Positions 38,286-50,507 of a stretch of DNA of 64,000 bases are shown in pieces. The stretch is from Nephrocerus scutellatus (Eukaryota > Arthropoda > Insecta > Diptera > Pipunculidae). Position numbers and translations under genes: made by a program. Under the pieces are notes generated by a model. That model did no database searches, had not been told where the DNA came from, and saw only the letters and a list, made by a program, of their open reading frames with translations. Each line of letters starts with the position of its first letter. The first letter of the stretch is position 1. The DNA lies in contig OX352761.1 in the NCBI GenBank assembly GCA_947095585.1, positions 140,274,277 to 140,338,276 of the forward strand. The letters run 5' to 3'.

Positions 38286-38507
38286 CCGCGTTGGATTGGA
38301 CTGAATTAATTGAATTGGTAGTTGTATCTGAAGTAACAGAAGTGAAGAGACTGTTCGATTGACATCTCTTCACTTTAGTTAAAAATTGGGCGAAACTGGG
38401 CAACTGAAGTAAGTGACGAGGTGTTCTGCTCGTGTAGTTACTTCAGAATAAGATTCGCTCAATTAACTGAAGTGAAGAGTTGTACTCTTCAGTCCAATCG
38501 AACGCGG
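38286..38507. mobile_element. 222-bp MITE with 20-bp inverted ends
   Basis: CCGCGTTGGATTGGACTGAA (38286-38305) pairs with TTCAGTCCAATCGAACGCGG (38488-38507), one mismatch in 20. Inside are more paired stretches (GAAGTGAAGAGA with TCTCTTCACTTT). There is no coding capacity. I cannot see a clear target duplication. It abuts the end of the LINE ORF2. Confidence 0.75.
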
Positions 38508-41500
38508 ATAATATTGACCTGACTGTTTCAGCGAACACTTGTAACATTGAACGTCAGAAATTTCAGCTCTCTTGGTCGTATGAAAGGTGGTTAAAGTCAA
38601 AGAAGTCGAAAAAAATGTCAACCCATCACACGCGCCACGCGTCAAATGTAGAATACAAAAAATGCTATTTTGGTCTTAGACGCTCACAAAATTTCAGTCA
38701 CCCAGGGTTCTTCTTTGCAGAGTATTACAAATAAAAATTTCGGCGTTTCAGTTTTTAGACGTTGGGTTTTTGTTTCAACAAGATCTTAATCTATACTTTA
38801 AATAAAATACGTCCGTTCGGTCGGTATGTCGGTGCTACTGTCGGAGAATAGCTGGTCAGAAATGACGAAGATTAGTCGGATAGCTGATGCAGCACTAGCT
38901 GCCAGAAATTCAGAAATTCAAATTCAAAGGTAGTTTAGAATTATAGATACTGATGTGCCAAAGCAATGCAATGGTAAAGAATTCGGTAGTCGGGGAACCA
39001 CTCTGTACTCTGAAACTTTGCGATTCATACTTTGGTGGTGTGTGTAAAAAGAAGTTTTACCAGGTCACGAGTGCTAATCACAAATTTCTCCCCTATAGTA
39101 TAAATATCGGAAAAAACAAACAAACATAATTATGTTTATGGTTTCATCGATCCAGATTTAAATCCAGCTTTCTTTGGAAAGACATTCAAGCAGAAGCACA
39201 GCACACAGTATTTTGGAAAAACTAACCGATATTCGGGCTATACAGAATTTTTTGTAATTGGATTTCTGCAAAGAGATGTTGGTAATCGAGTTCACCAAGC
39301 TCGTCAGGCTCTTCATTCACTCGACTTTTAAGCACCTCACAGCACTTGCGAAACTGACGCTAGATGAGATACACTAAGAGATAAAGGATTTTGAGTCGCA
39401 AAGTTTACCCATAAATTTCCAGAGTTGAAATGCATCAAAAAATCTTGTGAGTTTTTTCCGTTACTTTAACACAATCGCAGAGGAGGTAAACGATAAGTTG
39501 GTCCACATTGGATAAGCAACGCAACAAATAAAAGCGAAGAAAACCAAACAAACAAAAAAGATATCAAAAATTTCCATCAGCGATGTGTTTGCTTTCATCT
39601 TTGTGGCTAAATTTTCGACGCAGTGGTGCATCAGTTAGTGGAGTTTTTTTTTTTTTTTTGTTTTGAATTCCGTCAGTGGAATCCATAGTAGCGCACCAAA
39701 ATCATTTGGCTGATATACTGAGTATTTTCTGCGCTTGAAGTGTTATTTGTAAAAGAATCGCGCGTCGAATCAATTCCGAATTCCAAGCAAAAATTAACTG
39801 CTGGAGTCCGTCGAAATGTTGCACTCAGACATAAAAGTGGCGAGCAGAAAAACCATGCTGGCCCGCATGGAATTGATTATAGTGCATCAGTCAGTCAGTT
39901 TGTGTGGTAAACACAATTTATTAGTGAGTGCAGCGTACCGCAAAAACTGCGCCGGACTCTTGAAGTCCCCTGCAAACAGCAAAGTTTTGTTAAAAATTCC
40001 ATTAACGAATTTTTAACGGCTCGTAATAGGCGCGTGGGGCGGCGCGTGACTTAATTAAAAGTCGAAAAATTTCAAGTGGAAAAAATCTTAGAAGAACCCT
40101 TCACCATCAGATCACACTGAGTTTTTTTTAGCATCACTGTATGGATACTTGTAGGTAATTTAATTTTTTATTGACATTCTCCTTGGCGATTCATTTAGTT
40201 ATTAAGGCCGTAAGAATGTTGTCGTAAAGGCTTTTCCAATGCGATGACTAAATGAAAATCGCGTCACGATTAACCCAGTTTCAGTCTATTAGCTGCTCGC
40301 TGCTCTATACGAGTACTACGGCCGTGCTACGTGACGTGAATTTTCTCCTGAATTTCAATTAAAACGACAACGTTTTGCTTACATTTGCAGCTTTTTTCCA
40401 GCTTATCAGATGAATTTCGTATCGTATCCTTCTTGAATTTGTCTCAATTGCCTTATTCGTGTTCGCTGCCTGCCTGCCTGCGCCTGCCTGATGGAAAACA
40501 ATAAAATGTTTTCTTTTTGCGAGCGCAATATTTACGATTTTTCCTCAAAGTCGTCTTGTGTCGATTGGAGTCGAAGGCGTATTTAATGATGCCAGTGAGA
40601 GTTTGCTCCGCATGAGCACACTAAATGTTTACTGAATTTCTTAATATACTTATACGAAAGTATTTCTCTTTCTTGTGCTTTACTTTGTTTCTTTCCTTTA
40701 ATGGTCCTTCAACTTTTGTTGTTTTTCTGAGAACAAAACTCTATGAGGCTTTGAATTCTGCTGATGCCTGATGTAGTGTTAGTTTGGAGAACTGTAGACT
40801 GGTGTAACATTTGTTCGCTTCGATAACTGCACATAAATGTACTTTAATGACTGCATAGTTAGAAATTTGTTAAGCCACCCTTGAATCAATCGATTTTGTT
40901 ACTCTGATGGCTAACAAGCCTGGTCATGCGAACGCATTCAAGGTGGATCATAGCAGAGAAGTTTTCTCTCGACCATCAATTCGCTTTGATACTCCGGATA
41001 AACCGACATTTTGCAATGTCATACGCTTTCACAGTACCAAAAAGACCATCGCAACGAAAAAGATGCTCGTAAATTTACTAAAACGCACGCCAGCAAACCC
41101 CATATGCCGTTAAGAAAGAGGGAGGCGCACACAATCTCAATGGTTTTAGATTTTAATCTTTTACGCACGCATTCGCTGAAAGTAAATCAAATGCAGGAAG
41201 AAAAACACGAAACACAGAAAGTGATTCCTAACCTAAGTAAATGTTATAAACTCAAACAAGAAGGATAATAAATAATACCACTACTTGGTTGCTATTGCTG
41301 CTGCTTCCCCGCAGTGAGACTTGGATCTGTTACGAAATAGAGTCGGAATCTATAGGAGGACGCAGGGGTATCCTTTCGCATACATTTCCCTTTATGAGCA
41401 GTGTTGACTACATGAACTGAATGGCCAAAGTTTGTACAGTGATTGTATCCTTTTTTGACAAGATCTCCTTAGATGATAAAATGAAAAAAACTTGTTTATG

Positions 41501-41746
41501 CATTGCTCCGATGGCAATCAGCGTTTAGAGTATCCCATAAATTTTTGTAAATATATGTTTTTTTTTTGGTTTGCTTTAATTTTTTTATATCAACTTATTT
41601 ACCTGGGAATTTGCTGTAGCAATATTCAAATAAACAACAATTACAAACAATAAAAGTGGGCGATGCATTTGCACAGAACCAAGACCTTAACAGATATTAT
41701 ATAAATTAAAAGACTCAGGAGAATTTCGTACTTGCTCTCTCTCAGC
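38508..41746. other. Gene-free stretch
   Basis: No supported gene. There is a poly(T) run at 39647-39659 and a short (CCTG)n run at about 40465-40490. A GC-rich patch at about 40020-40050 and TCAGTT motifs near 39632 could belong to a promoter, but no exon is seen. Confidence 0.4.
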
Positions 41747-42046
41747 TCATTTCATTTTCATTTTCGTTTTCGTTTTCATTCTCATTCACATTCTCATTCT
41801 CATTCTCATTCTCATTCTCATTCTCATTCTCATTCTCATTCTCATTCTCATTCACATTTTCATTCCCATTCCCATATTCATTCTCATTCCCGTTTTCATT
41901 CTCATTCTTATTCTCATACTCATTCTCATTTCCATTCCCATTTTCATTCTATTCCCATTTTCATTCTCATTCTTATTCTCATACTCATTTTCATTTCCAT
42001 TCCCATTTTCATTCTATTCCCATATTCATTCTCATACTAATTCTCA
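41747..42046 (+). repeat. (CATTCT)n hexamer tract, about 300 bp
   Basis: Long run of CATTCT with CATTTT and CATTCC variants, purest at 41785-41850 and degenerating downstream. The 102-codon His-Ser frame across it is an artefact of the repeat. Confidence 0.95.
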
Positions 42047-42473
42047 TTTCTAATTTAAGTTTAATCTTTGTCCAATATATGTAGTGTGCATTAGAATTTG
42101 TGAGAAATATTGAAAGGCTGATTGTGGGATTTATAAGGAATAAAAATCGTATGGGAGAAGATGTCTATTTTTTTATCTGTAGTGCCAAGGAAAATAAATG
42201 ATGTTGCTTGTCGAACACTATTTAGAGAAAATTTAGGTTCCCAAACGGCTAAATAAAAGAAGTAATGACCTGGAGCACGAAATTCAACCAAAAGTTGTTA
42301 CAACCAAGTTACTATACAGTCTACTACACAGTACAGCCAATCAAAGAAGCTACCATACACTCTATCGTTGCCACTGGCACAGCCTTCTGTTTCTTTCTGA
42401 GTCAAACTGCCAATTTTTGAGAGTTCTACAAGGGACTCTAAAATCTACTGGTCAACTTCTCCGACCAACCGCT

Positions 42474-42690
42474 CCGTTCCACCTGATTTTTGATTTGCGA
42501 TGGCCAGACTAAGCAACGTGCTTAAACACCGTTCTCAGCTGACCATCTAGCCCCGTTCCACTTGATTTTCGATGGCCAGACTGAGGAACGTGCTTAAACA
42601 CCGTTCTCAGCTGACCATCTAGCCCCGTTCCACTTGATTTTCGATTGCCAGACTAAGCAACGTGCTTAAACAATCTAGCCCCGTAGTTTA
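42474..42690 (+). repeat. Tandem repeat, three copies of 72-79 bp
   Basis: The unit starts CCGTTCCACCTGATTTT or CCGTTCCACTTGATTTT at 42474, 42553 and 42625 and includes CAACGTGCTTAAACA. The first copy has a 7-bp insertion. The third is truncated before the CTCAGCTGACC part. Confidence 0.9.
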
Positions 42691-44019
42691 GCTGCATGTG
42701 AATTTTCATCCCCATAAGTTCAGCCGTCTGGTCTGTAGAGTGGACACAGACAGACAGCCGGACAGATATTTTTTTCGCTTTTTCTGACTCAGAAGATACG
42801 GTAATGGGTAAATCTGCAAAAATCCCGAGTTCGAAAATGTTAATGATTACTATACTTCCTTTTACTATGTAACAGAAAGTAAAAACTCTGGTGGAGTCAG
42901 CTTATGAGCGTCTTGCTGCCTATTTACTGTTTCATTTTATATCGTACTTCAAATATTATTAGTAAGAAACCCCTGCAGTGGGCCTTTAAATAAAAAAGAC
43001 AAAGCAGCTACTCACGGCTATCCTATCCTCTACTTATGCCAATTTTTGGATTATCAGCCTCTCAAATTTGGAGGAGATGGATGTATAAACGGCCCCACGA
43101 GCATTGATAGACATTGATCCAGATTTCGATCCTAATTAAGGACATCAAGCCGACACGCTGACAAACGAAGCAATGTGTCCATAAATAGCTATAAAACGCA
43201 AACGTTTTAGTGTTCAATAGGATATTGCGTACCGGCCGACTGACAACTCGCATAATATACACATTTATTATTACTGCAGCAAGTAGCGTTTACACAAACA
43301 CAGCTATGATCACTTACTATGTTTGGTGCGTACACAAGCATCAAGTCAATTGAATTGAGGAGATGAATATCCGCTCGTGCACACAAACTCCGCTTCATGC
43401 ATTATGCATTAGGATGATGCATGCATGTGCTTTTGTAAGTTCTCCGTCCCATTCGCATTAGGGCATCATAAATAATACGCCACTTACTGGATTAGTATGA
43501 ACGTGGTGTGTGCAGTCCTTGCTTTGGACTTGGTTGGAACCAGCAAAACTCACACCGAATTCGATGCGAATTTCAAGTCACGTATTTCGAAAGGACATTG
43601 TGTTTGTTGTCGGACATATGACATATCAACAGATTTATATTATGTGTCTGTGCGGGCAAATCTATTCACATGGAATCAACGAAAGGATTCAACGACTTAA
43701 TGCCAACGACAAAGTGAATATTAACTTCCCCGTCCAAATGGTGTATACATATCAAACTCTTTTTTTACCCGGTTCCAAGGAAATTCGGGTAAAAAACATG
43801 CAACACATAGTACAATTCAGGATGAGTTCCACAGTTTTAAAAAATCGTGGAAAATGAAAAAAAAATTGCACATTGTTACAAAAATTGTGCAAAAAAAGAA
43901 CTAATGAAAACACATATTATATTAATTCTATAAAATATTCGTGTTATAGTCATATTCATATTTTTTTAAAAAACGATAACGAACAACTTTTTGTCCATAA
44001 GTAGAAAAAATCTAAACTC
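42691..44019. other. Gene-free stretch
   Basis: No recognised gene. A 115-codon frame at 43510-43857 (plus) has no known domain and overlaps another frame. Confidence 0.4.
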
Positions 44020-44585
44020 GAATTAAAAATCAAATTTGCTTTTATCGCTAGATCTGTGTAACATATCCAACGAGCTTGAATTCATTGAAAACATTCGTTC
44101 GTTAATAACGTCCTTGTTGTTGGCTTTCTTTAATGCAAAATTTATTTATTATTTAAAGCTTTTCAGGAGCATACAAATAAAACAAGGATAAGATATCCGG
44201 GCTATCAATGGAATCTGTAAATATGTCGCTAACAAAATTTAACAAGCACATCTCTCTTCTAGCTGAAAGTGGTTGACGGTCGATCGATCGGATAGCAATC
44301 AATCCAGTTCACATGCCTCAATGCATATCTTGTAAAATATTTTTGAATTCTCTCCAGTCTAATACAATATAAATTAATATAAGAGTTCCAAAAAAAACCC
44401 AACCATATTCTAAAATAGGGTGAACAGTTGGAACACATAACTTTTTTATAATGATCTTTAAACTCAACCGCGTGTCTCTTAAGAAAAGGCAAATACGTCG
44501 ACGCTTTTGCAGAAATATGTATGTATATTCAATGTGTTTACTGAAAGTTAAGTCATAGTCCATTATTATGCCTAAATCACAAATT
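44020..44585 (-). mobile_element. Jockey-like LINE, C-terminal RT part (minus strand)
   Basis: On the minus strand it starts KICDLGIIMDYDLTFSKHIE (typical start of the RT thumb/connection). A frameshift leads to FAFLKRHAVEFKD and WNSYINLYCIRLERIQKYFT. It ends with a DMLHR-like stretch near 44050. This is the 3' part of ORF2. At about 44585 the sequence flips into a plus-strand piece of the same kind of element. Confidence 0.8.
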
Positions 44586-45425
44586 TTACTTCTTGAGTTT
44601 AATCACCTTACTCAGCTTCTAAATGAGCCTACAAGAATACTTGACTTGTTCCTTACCTCTCGTCCTGATATATACTCCGTCAATGTATTATGGCCTTTAG
44701 ACTCGTCAGACCATTGTGTAGTATCGTTAATAAACTAAACATCTAGAGAAAAATCTCCCAAAAAAACCGTATGGCAATACGAAAAAGACAATTGGGACGG
44801 CCCTTGCAACTTCTTTGGGAATATTACCTGATCGCTATTATTTTGCGATAGCAACGTAGATGCCGCCGATGATGCAATCACAAACATCATCCTTATTGGT
44901 ATGAGAGACTTAATTCCTTTCAGGAATAAATCTGTCAAACCCAAGGAGGATGGATGGTATGACTCGAGCAGTAAAGAGGCTTCTGGATTAGAGAGGTATG
45001 CTTTCGGTTTTACAAAGTAAACCCTACTGAGGAAAACCGAATAAATTTAAACGAGCCAGAAATGATCGCAATGCCCATCTTCGGCGCTTCAAATTTGCCT
45101 ACGGCCAGAAATTGAGTCAAAAAATACTACAATATCCCAACGGTAGTAAAAATGTTTGGTCATTTGTAAAAAAAATTAAAATTACAGCCTCGTCGTCGAT
45201 TCCAACGCTCATTTATAATGACATTCCAGTTGTCAGCTCTAAGGACAAGGCCAATCTGTTTGCTGCGCATTTTGCAGCTAGCTCCACGGTTCCAGTTTGT
45301 GCATTGATGCCGCCTGCACTTCCGAGTATTGAACACTCTATGGGACAGATTTACATTCGTACTCGTGCAGTTGCTAGAGTTTAGTTCTGAAGAGGTGTTC
45401 TTCCAAGCTGGCATTACCATTGCGT
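44586..45425 (+). mobile_element. Jockey-like LINE, endonuclease end to RT start (plus strand)
   Basis: Plus-strand reading gives LDLFLTSRPDIYSVNV and SSDHCVV (endonuclease SDH motif). It is followed by the linker KPKEDGWYDS, SQKILQYPNGSKNVWSFVKK and SIPTLIYNDIPVVSSKDKAN, then SEEVFFQAGITIA at the edge of the RT. It lies in opposite orientation to both neighbouring Jockey-like pieces. Confidence 0.8.
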
Positions 45426-45905
45426 AAGCTTTTCCATATATCCTATTCCTTTGGACTCAGCCCATACCCAAAAAGGGCATGTACCGACTTGTACTTAACA
45501 TTATAGTCGCCAGCTGCTAAGAACTTGCTCCCAAGGCTGCTGAAAAAGTTAAGGAATTGTTGGGTCGTAATTTGAATTTTGGGGGACAATATATGGCTGA
45601 TATTGTAATGTTTTCGATCCACTCAGTGAGACAAATAGAAGTTGCTTGGAAGTGTTCTTTTTGGTTCTTCTGTAGGAGGTGGTAGCTAAGGCGGGAATTG
45701 ATAAGAATTCCAGAGCCACCCTGAGCCTTGTCGTATGGGTGATTGGTGCCGTAAGACTCGTATCCTTTTCCTTTTAATTTATTCGATTATCGGTCAGCTG
45801 TGTTTCTGATATTAGTGCGATATCGATTTCATTCCTAAGTAGGAAGTGTAGGAGCTCAAGTCTATGTTGGCTTAGGCCGTTGGCGTTCCAATGACAAACA
45901 TTGAG
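45426..45905 (-). mobile_element. Jockey-like LINE, endonuclease N-terminal part (minus strand)
   Basis: Read from 45905 on the minus strand: WNANGLSQHRLELLHFLL, ISETQLTDNRI, GYESYGTNHPYDKAQGGSG and ISAIYCPPKF, then LAAGDYN (the family's GDFNAKH-type motif). These are the N-terminal half of an apurinic-type endonuclease. There are stops inside; inactive. Confidence 0.8.
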
Positions 45906-46063
45906 TTCGTTCATTTGTTTGAGAGAGCGGAGTTCCCAACTTTTTTCAAAATTAACCTAATTTCTTTCAAACTTTGTACACTTTGCTATTCAAGAATTTA
46001 CATGAAAAATTCTAATTTTTATGGATTGTTTTTACTTTGTTGTTGTTTTTTTTATCTACAAGT

Positions 46064-46659
46064 TACTTACTTACTTATGTCCTATATCCCCTTGTGGGTC
46101 CTAGGGCCTATACTACACCTACGCGCCATCGCGTGCGATTCCTAGCAATGAGCTTCAGCTCTCTCCAACACTTCCCCAATTGCCGTGACTCCTCATCAAC
46201 TGTTCTGCGCCATGTATTGCTCGGACGACCCGTTCTTCTAACATCCTGAGATAACGGGTTCCATTGCATTGCGTAGTTTGCTATGGAACTGTCGCCTTTT
46301 CGGAGTGTATGACCAATCCACTGCCACTTCCGTCGTTGGATTGGTTCCTGACCCGTTCTCTGGTAAAGATGTTTGTTAGAGATGCGGTTAGGCCAGAAAA
46401 CCCTTAAGATGTTCCGTAGGCACCTATTTACGCACGTTTGTAATCTTTTTGTGATAGTAGCGGTCATCTTCCAAGTGCTGCACCAATACAATAGCACAGA
46501 TTTAACATTTGAACGGAATAGTTGCCGCTTGGTGTTTAAGCTAATCGCTTTGCTTCGCCATATCATGGACATTATTCCAAACACCGATTTTGCTTTGCCG
46601 ATTCGGTTGACAATGTCCTGTTCGGTTCCACCTTCGGTCGAGACAATACTCCCAAGATT
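46064..46659 (-). mobile_element. RTE-like LINE 3' fragment with open frame (minus strand)
   Basis: Minus-strand reading from 46659: LGSIVSTEGGTE, then CLRNILRVFWPNRISNKHLY, GQEPIQRRKWQWIGHTLRK and GRPSNTWRRTVDEESRQLG. It then has a 3' end with TAAGTAAGTAAGTAA. It is the same protein family as 25961-26851. It has no stop over about 183 codons, and the open frame runs 41 codons further into unrelated flanking DNA (to 46782). The 5' part is truncated. Confidence 0.85.
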
Positions 46660-48800
46660 TTGTTTAATTATACATTTATTTGGAATTTGTGTTAGAACAA
46701 ATAATTCGTGTAAAAAAGGAGTATTTGTTATTTTTGTGAACCGTTTTATTTTGAAATCGTGTAAAAAATATTGGGTGTACATATAAGCATCTCATGCGAC
46801 GTTGTCTGAGATACTTTCAATTTCCCCTTCCATGATGAATGCCAATCACTTAATTCCGAAATTTACGAATGCTCGTTGCTTTACAGGACATGGACTGATA
46901 ATTGTGTATACGAATATATATGTATCCTGTTATATTTATTGATCGAAGTGTAAAAGCTTCTTCTTCTTTCGACTTCCGGCGACAAAAGTTTCGTCTCGCG
47001 GACGTTGCCATCAAAAGTTTTTTGAAATAATTTCCCGAATTACATGAAAACTTTGTCAAGCCTATAAAGTGTCGGCAATGGTGTTTGATAAATAGATTTG
47101 ACACACGTTCCAACAGACAAACATACACACACACCTACCCACCCACCCACCCACCCACCCACACACACAGGCACAATAATGGCATACAAATTTAATGAAC
47201 TGAAAATGTTTAATTTTGGATTCAGCGACAAGGCTTTATGGCGGTTGAATTTGCATAAAAAGATCGTTATGCTTACATTATGTTTGTTGTTGTGGTGGAG
47301 ACAGTTTGGAAGCTTTGCGCAGGATGTTAATTTAAATTTGCTTACGAAAATACCCAGAGATTAAATCAGTGCGCACCAAGGGCAAAAAAAGGTAGAAAAG
47401 TAGAAGAGAAGAACAAAACTTGCTCAATGCCGTCACCTATTAAAGTATTTTTAATTTGAGGTCGTAACTCGCTTTTATCTAAGAGGGGAAAACAAAACAT
47501 TTGACCTAAAAGTCGCAAAGCCTATTTGTCGCCAATTTCCAAACCAGCAAGAAAACAAAAATAGAAAACTTTTCCTTTTCCCACGCTGACGCTATACGCG
47601 AATATAAAGTTTCGTTTATAAAAGAAGAACAAAAAGCTAAATTATTCTTCATTTATCGCGTTCTGCTACACGACATTTTCAGAGGCATATGTTTGGCCAT
47701 ATCAATTCTAGATCTTAATGTCGTCATGAAAAATATATGAAGCAAAATGTTGCTGTAACCACACTTGAAATAAGAATCCTTTTTTCGCAGTTTTTCCCTC
47801 TTATTACACACGAGTGGATAGAATATGTCACATTCTACCCTCATATTTCCATTCACCACCCACCACCCAATGAAACAGCTAAAGTAATTTTCTTTTATTT
47901 TATTAATACATACATTATAGCTTCATATCCTGCGTTGCAGGTTCTCTTAAAGAAGTGAGATGAATTTGTATATCCGACTTTTTAAAATTTGTCTTTTCCA
48001 ACGATTTGCATATTTCTTATAGCACTTCCATAAACGTTTATTGATGGAAGGACGCGGGCGAATTGACTCAAATTTATGAGGAGGACAGCAGCACAGCATC
48101 TCAATATATATTTAAGTCAATATCACGTCTTTTTCATGTTTTTTTGTACAACTGCAGCTACAACTACGGCTTAGCGGTCGAGTCACAAGCAGATTTCGCT
48201 TAACAGCATCTACATATGCTTTGCAAAGATTATTCAAGTGAATGAAGACTTGAAATCGACTGTGCGATTGAATTTTTCATATAGTTGTCGTACTTTTTTT
48301 ATTGAGATTAGTGTTCTTAAAAAAGTAGCCTTGCGTGTTTAGGCCCACCTCTTTGTTAACAAATTTCTACAAAGTGACTGAACAAAAAAGATGTTTTCAA
48401 GTAGTCAGCTGGTTTTTCCCTTCAGCTCCCTTTATCAGTCTAAATATTTTACGTTTTTAATATCTTTTCCATAAGGAAGTGTAATAAATTAATTAGGAAT
48501 AATGGATGTCACTGCGAGGATTGCATAGCTTGCTCGCATCGTAACGATGAAAACACAAAAGCAGTTTCGCACTTTTTCTCATCTACGCACTGTATTGAAG
48601 CAGGACACCCATTGGGCAGAACACTGGATATTTCAACACAAAAGCAAGTTATAAATTTGATCGTGATTCTATTGTTTCTGAAATCTAAAAAATTACTTTG
48701 ACAATGAGCGGTGTGTGGTTTATATTGAAAGAAGGTACTTCGGGCTCACAGCAAAGGACTTATTTTCAGTTGAAGTGTCAAGCAATCCAACGTTTCAGGG
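46660..48800. other. Gene-free stretch with a CCCA microsatellite
   Basis: No supported gene. (CCCA)n-type simple repeat at 47127-47168. Otherwise AT-rich with short frames. Confidence 0.45.
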
Positions 48801-49440
48801 TAAAATAAAAATGATTTATTTGTTGTTTTGTATTTTGCAATGAGGATGTGTAGCAGGTCTCGCCGTTGGTTGCTTTTTTTGGCATCAAAGAGTGCTGATA
48901 GGTCACCAGTCACAGTTATTTATACTGCGCGCTCGACCACAGCCAGTGCTTTAAAAAGTAAGGAAATACTTCATTTAAGTAGATTCTTTGTAGAGTTTGA
49001 AAGTGAAGTGATAGATGAACGTGTCAATACACTTGACCTCCATGTTGTTCTTGGTCTTCCAAACAACCAGCCCTGCGGATACTATTCGAAGAACTGTTTC
49101 GCTATATTGTCGTCTGGTTTCTTCAGTGTATGACCAATCCATTCATTCATCCAATCCAAGCCATATTCTTTGGTAAATATCTCCATCCAATTTTGTCTTT
49201 CCAGTCCTACTCCACAGCTTGTTTTTTTTTAATTGCGCACGCGTAAATGGGTTCGCAACCCTATATGCTTGGCAAAGCGTGGCCGTTAGAGAAAAGAGGA
49301 GATGTCTATGAGCTTGTGTTTTGAATGCCTGTGTTCATAGTGATGTGGAAAGCCTGACCTTGGCAGAGCATTTCACGGACTTAACTGTGCGTCCGAAGAT
49401 TGGCCTGAGGGGTAAACTGATGAGCAATTAGAGCGCTACT
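48801..49440 (-). other. Possible LINE-derived stretch, unresolved
   Basis: Minus-strand readings such as WKDKIGWRYLPKNMAWIG (about 49150-49205) look like the C-terminal region of LINE ORF2 proteins and adjoin a clear LINE piece. The plus-strand 101-codon frame (48828-49133) is probably a shadow. I cannot assign a family. Confidence 0.25.
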
Positions 49441-50220
49441 AGTATTGCGGTTAAATTCAAGGAGACGTGGAATTTGCTTTTACCAAATTGATGCTAAGAC
49501 TGGTACCACAGTTCGATGAGATATATACCATCAAATCACCAGTAGAACGTTGCCCACGAAATCCGTACTGCCGGACACTAAGGATTTCGTTGGTTTCAGG
49601 ATATTTCATGATCGTAATGCCAGCTTGGAAGAACACTTCTTCAGAACTATGGGAAATACCATCTGACACAGCGGATTTGTGAGTATTGATATCGTTTAAA
49701 AATCTAGAAACTGCACGAGTATGAATATTAATCTTTCCATAGAGTTTTCAATACTCTGAAGTGCAGGCGGCAACAATGCATTATATGTAAGTATGGAGCT
49801 AGCTACAAAACGCCCAGATTTGCCTTTTCCTTAGAGCTGTCAACTGGAGTGTCATTATAAATGAGCATTGGAATCGACGATGAGGCTGTATTTTTGATTA
49901 TTTTCACAAATGACCAACAATTTTTACTACCTTCGGGACATTGTAGTATTTTTTGCCTCAATTTTAAGGTCGTAGACGAATTTGACTCAAGGAAGGTGGG
50001 CATTGCAATAATTTCTGGCTCGTTTGAAATTTATTCGGTTTTCCTAAGTATGGTTTACTTTGTAAAACCGAACGCATACCTCTCGAATCCTAGAATCCTC
50101 TTTACAGCTTGATCGGATCAGCGGCGGTATCCACGTTTCTATTTCGAAACAATAGCGGCCAATTAATACTCCCAAAGAAGCTGTCAAGGCCGTCCCAATT
50201 GGCTTCCTCGTATTGCCATA
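49441..50220 (-). mobile_element. Jockey-like LINE piece, minus strand
   Basis: Minus-strand reading: VWQYEEANWDGLDSFFG (about 50170-50220), RQKILQCPEGSKNCWSFVK (about 49895-49957), SIPMLIYNDTPVDSSKEKAN, then SSEEVFFQAGITI and RQYGFRGQRSTGDLMVYISS (RT fingers, 49510-49580). It is the same family as 44586-45425. A deletion removes the KPKEDGW region near 50110. Inactive. Confidence 0.8.
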
Positions 50221-50440
50221 CACGAGATGTCTTGGATTAACGTGAACACCGCCAACTAAAAACATAAATTCACGGTCTTCTTCGGACGTGGATTAGTTAT
50301 ACGACTATCAACGTCCATCATGGAAGATGTGCCAGTATTAACTCAATGGTTAGAGCACGACCTATCTAAATCCTTGTCGATCTTTGGTTCACGAGAACCG
50401 GCTGAGACGTGCAACTCTACAATGAGCACATCATCGCACC

Positions 50441-50507
50441 GGTAACATCAGGGACGTAAACTGATGCTCCAAAGACTTTGTAACATCAGTCTGCCTCTGA
50501 TGTTACC
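50441..50507. repeat. Hairpin with three copies of GTAACATCAG
   Basis: GTAACATCAG at 50480-50489 pairs perfectly with CTGATGTTAC at 50497-50506 (10-bp stem, 7-base loop). A further direct copy, GGTAACATCAG, lies at 50441-50451. No element was assigned. Confidence 0.8.

Noticed and set aside
41732..42040. 102-codon His-Ser-rich open frame
   Set aside because: It is the translation of the (CATTCT)n tract and has no gene-like features.
46373..46786. 137-codon plus-strand frame
   Set aside because: Complement of the RTE-like LINE coding sequence on the minus strand.
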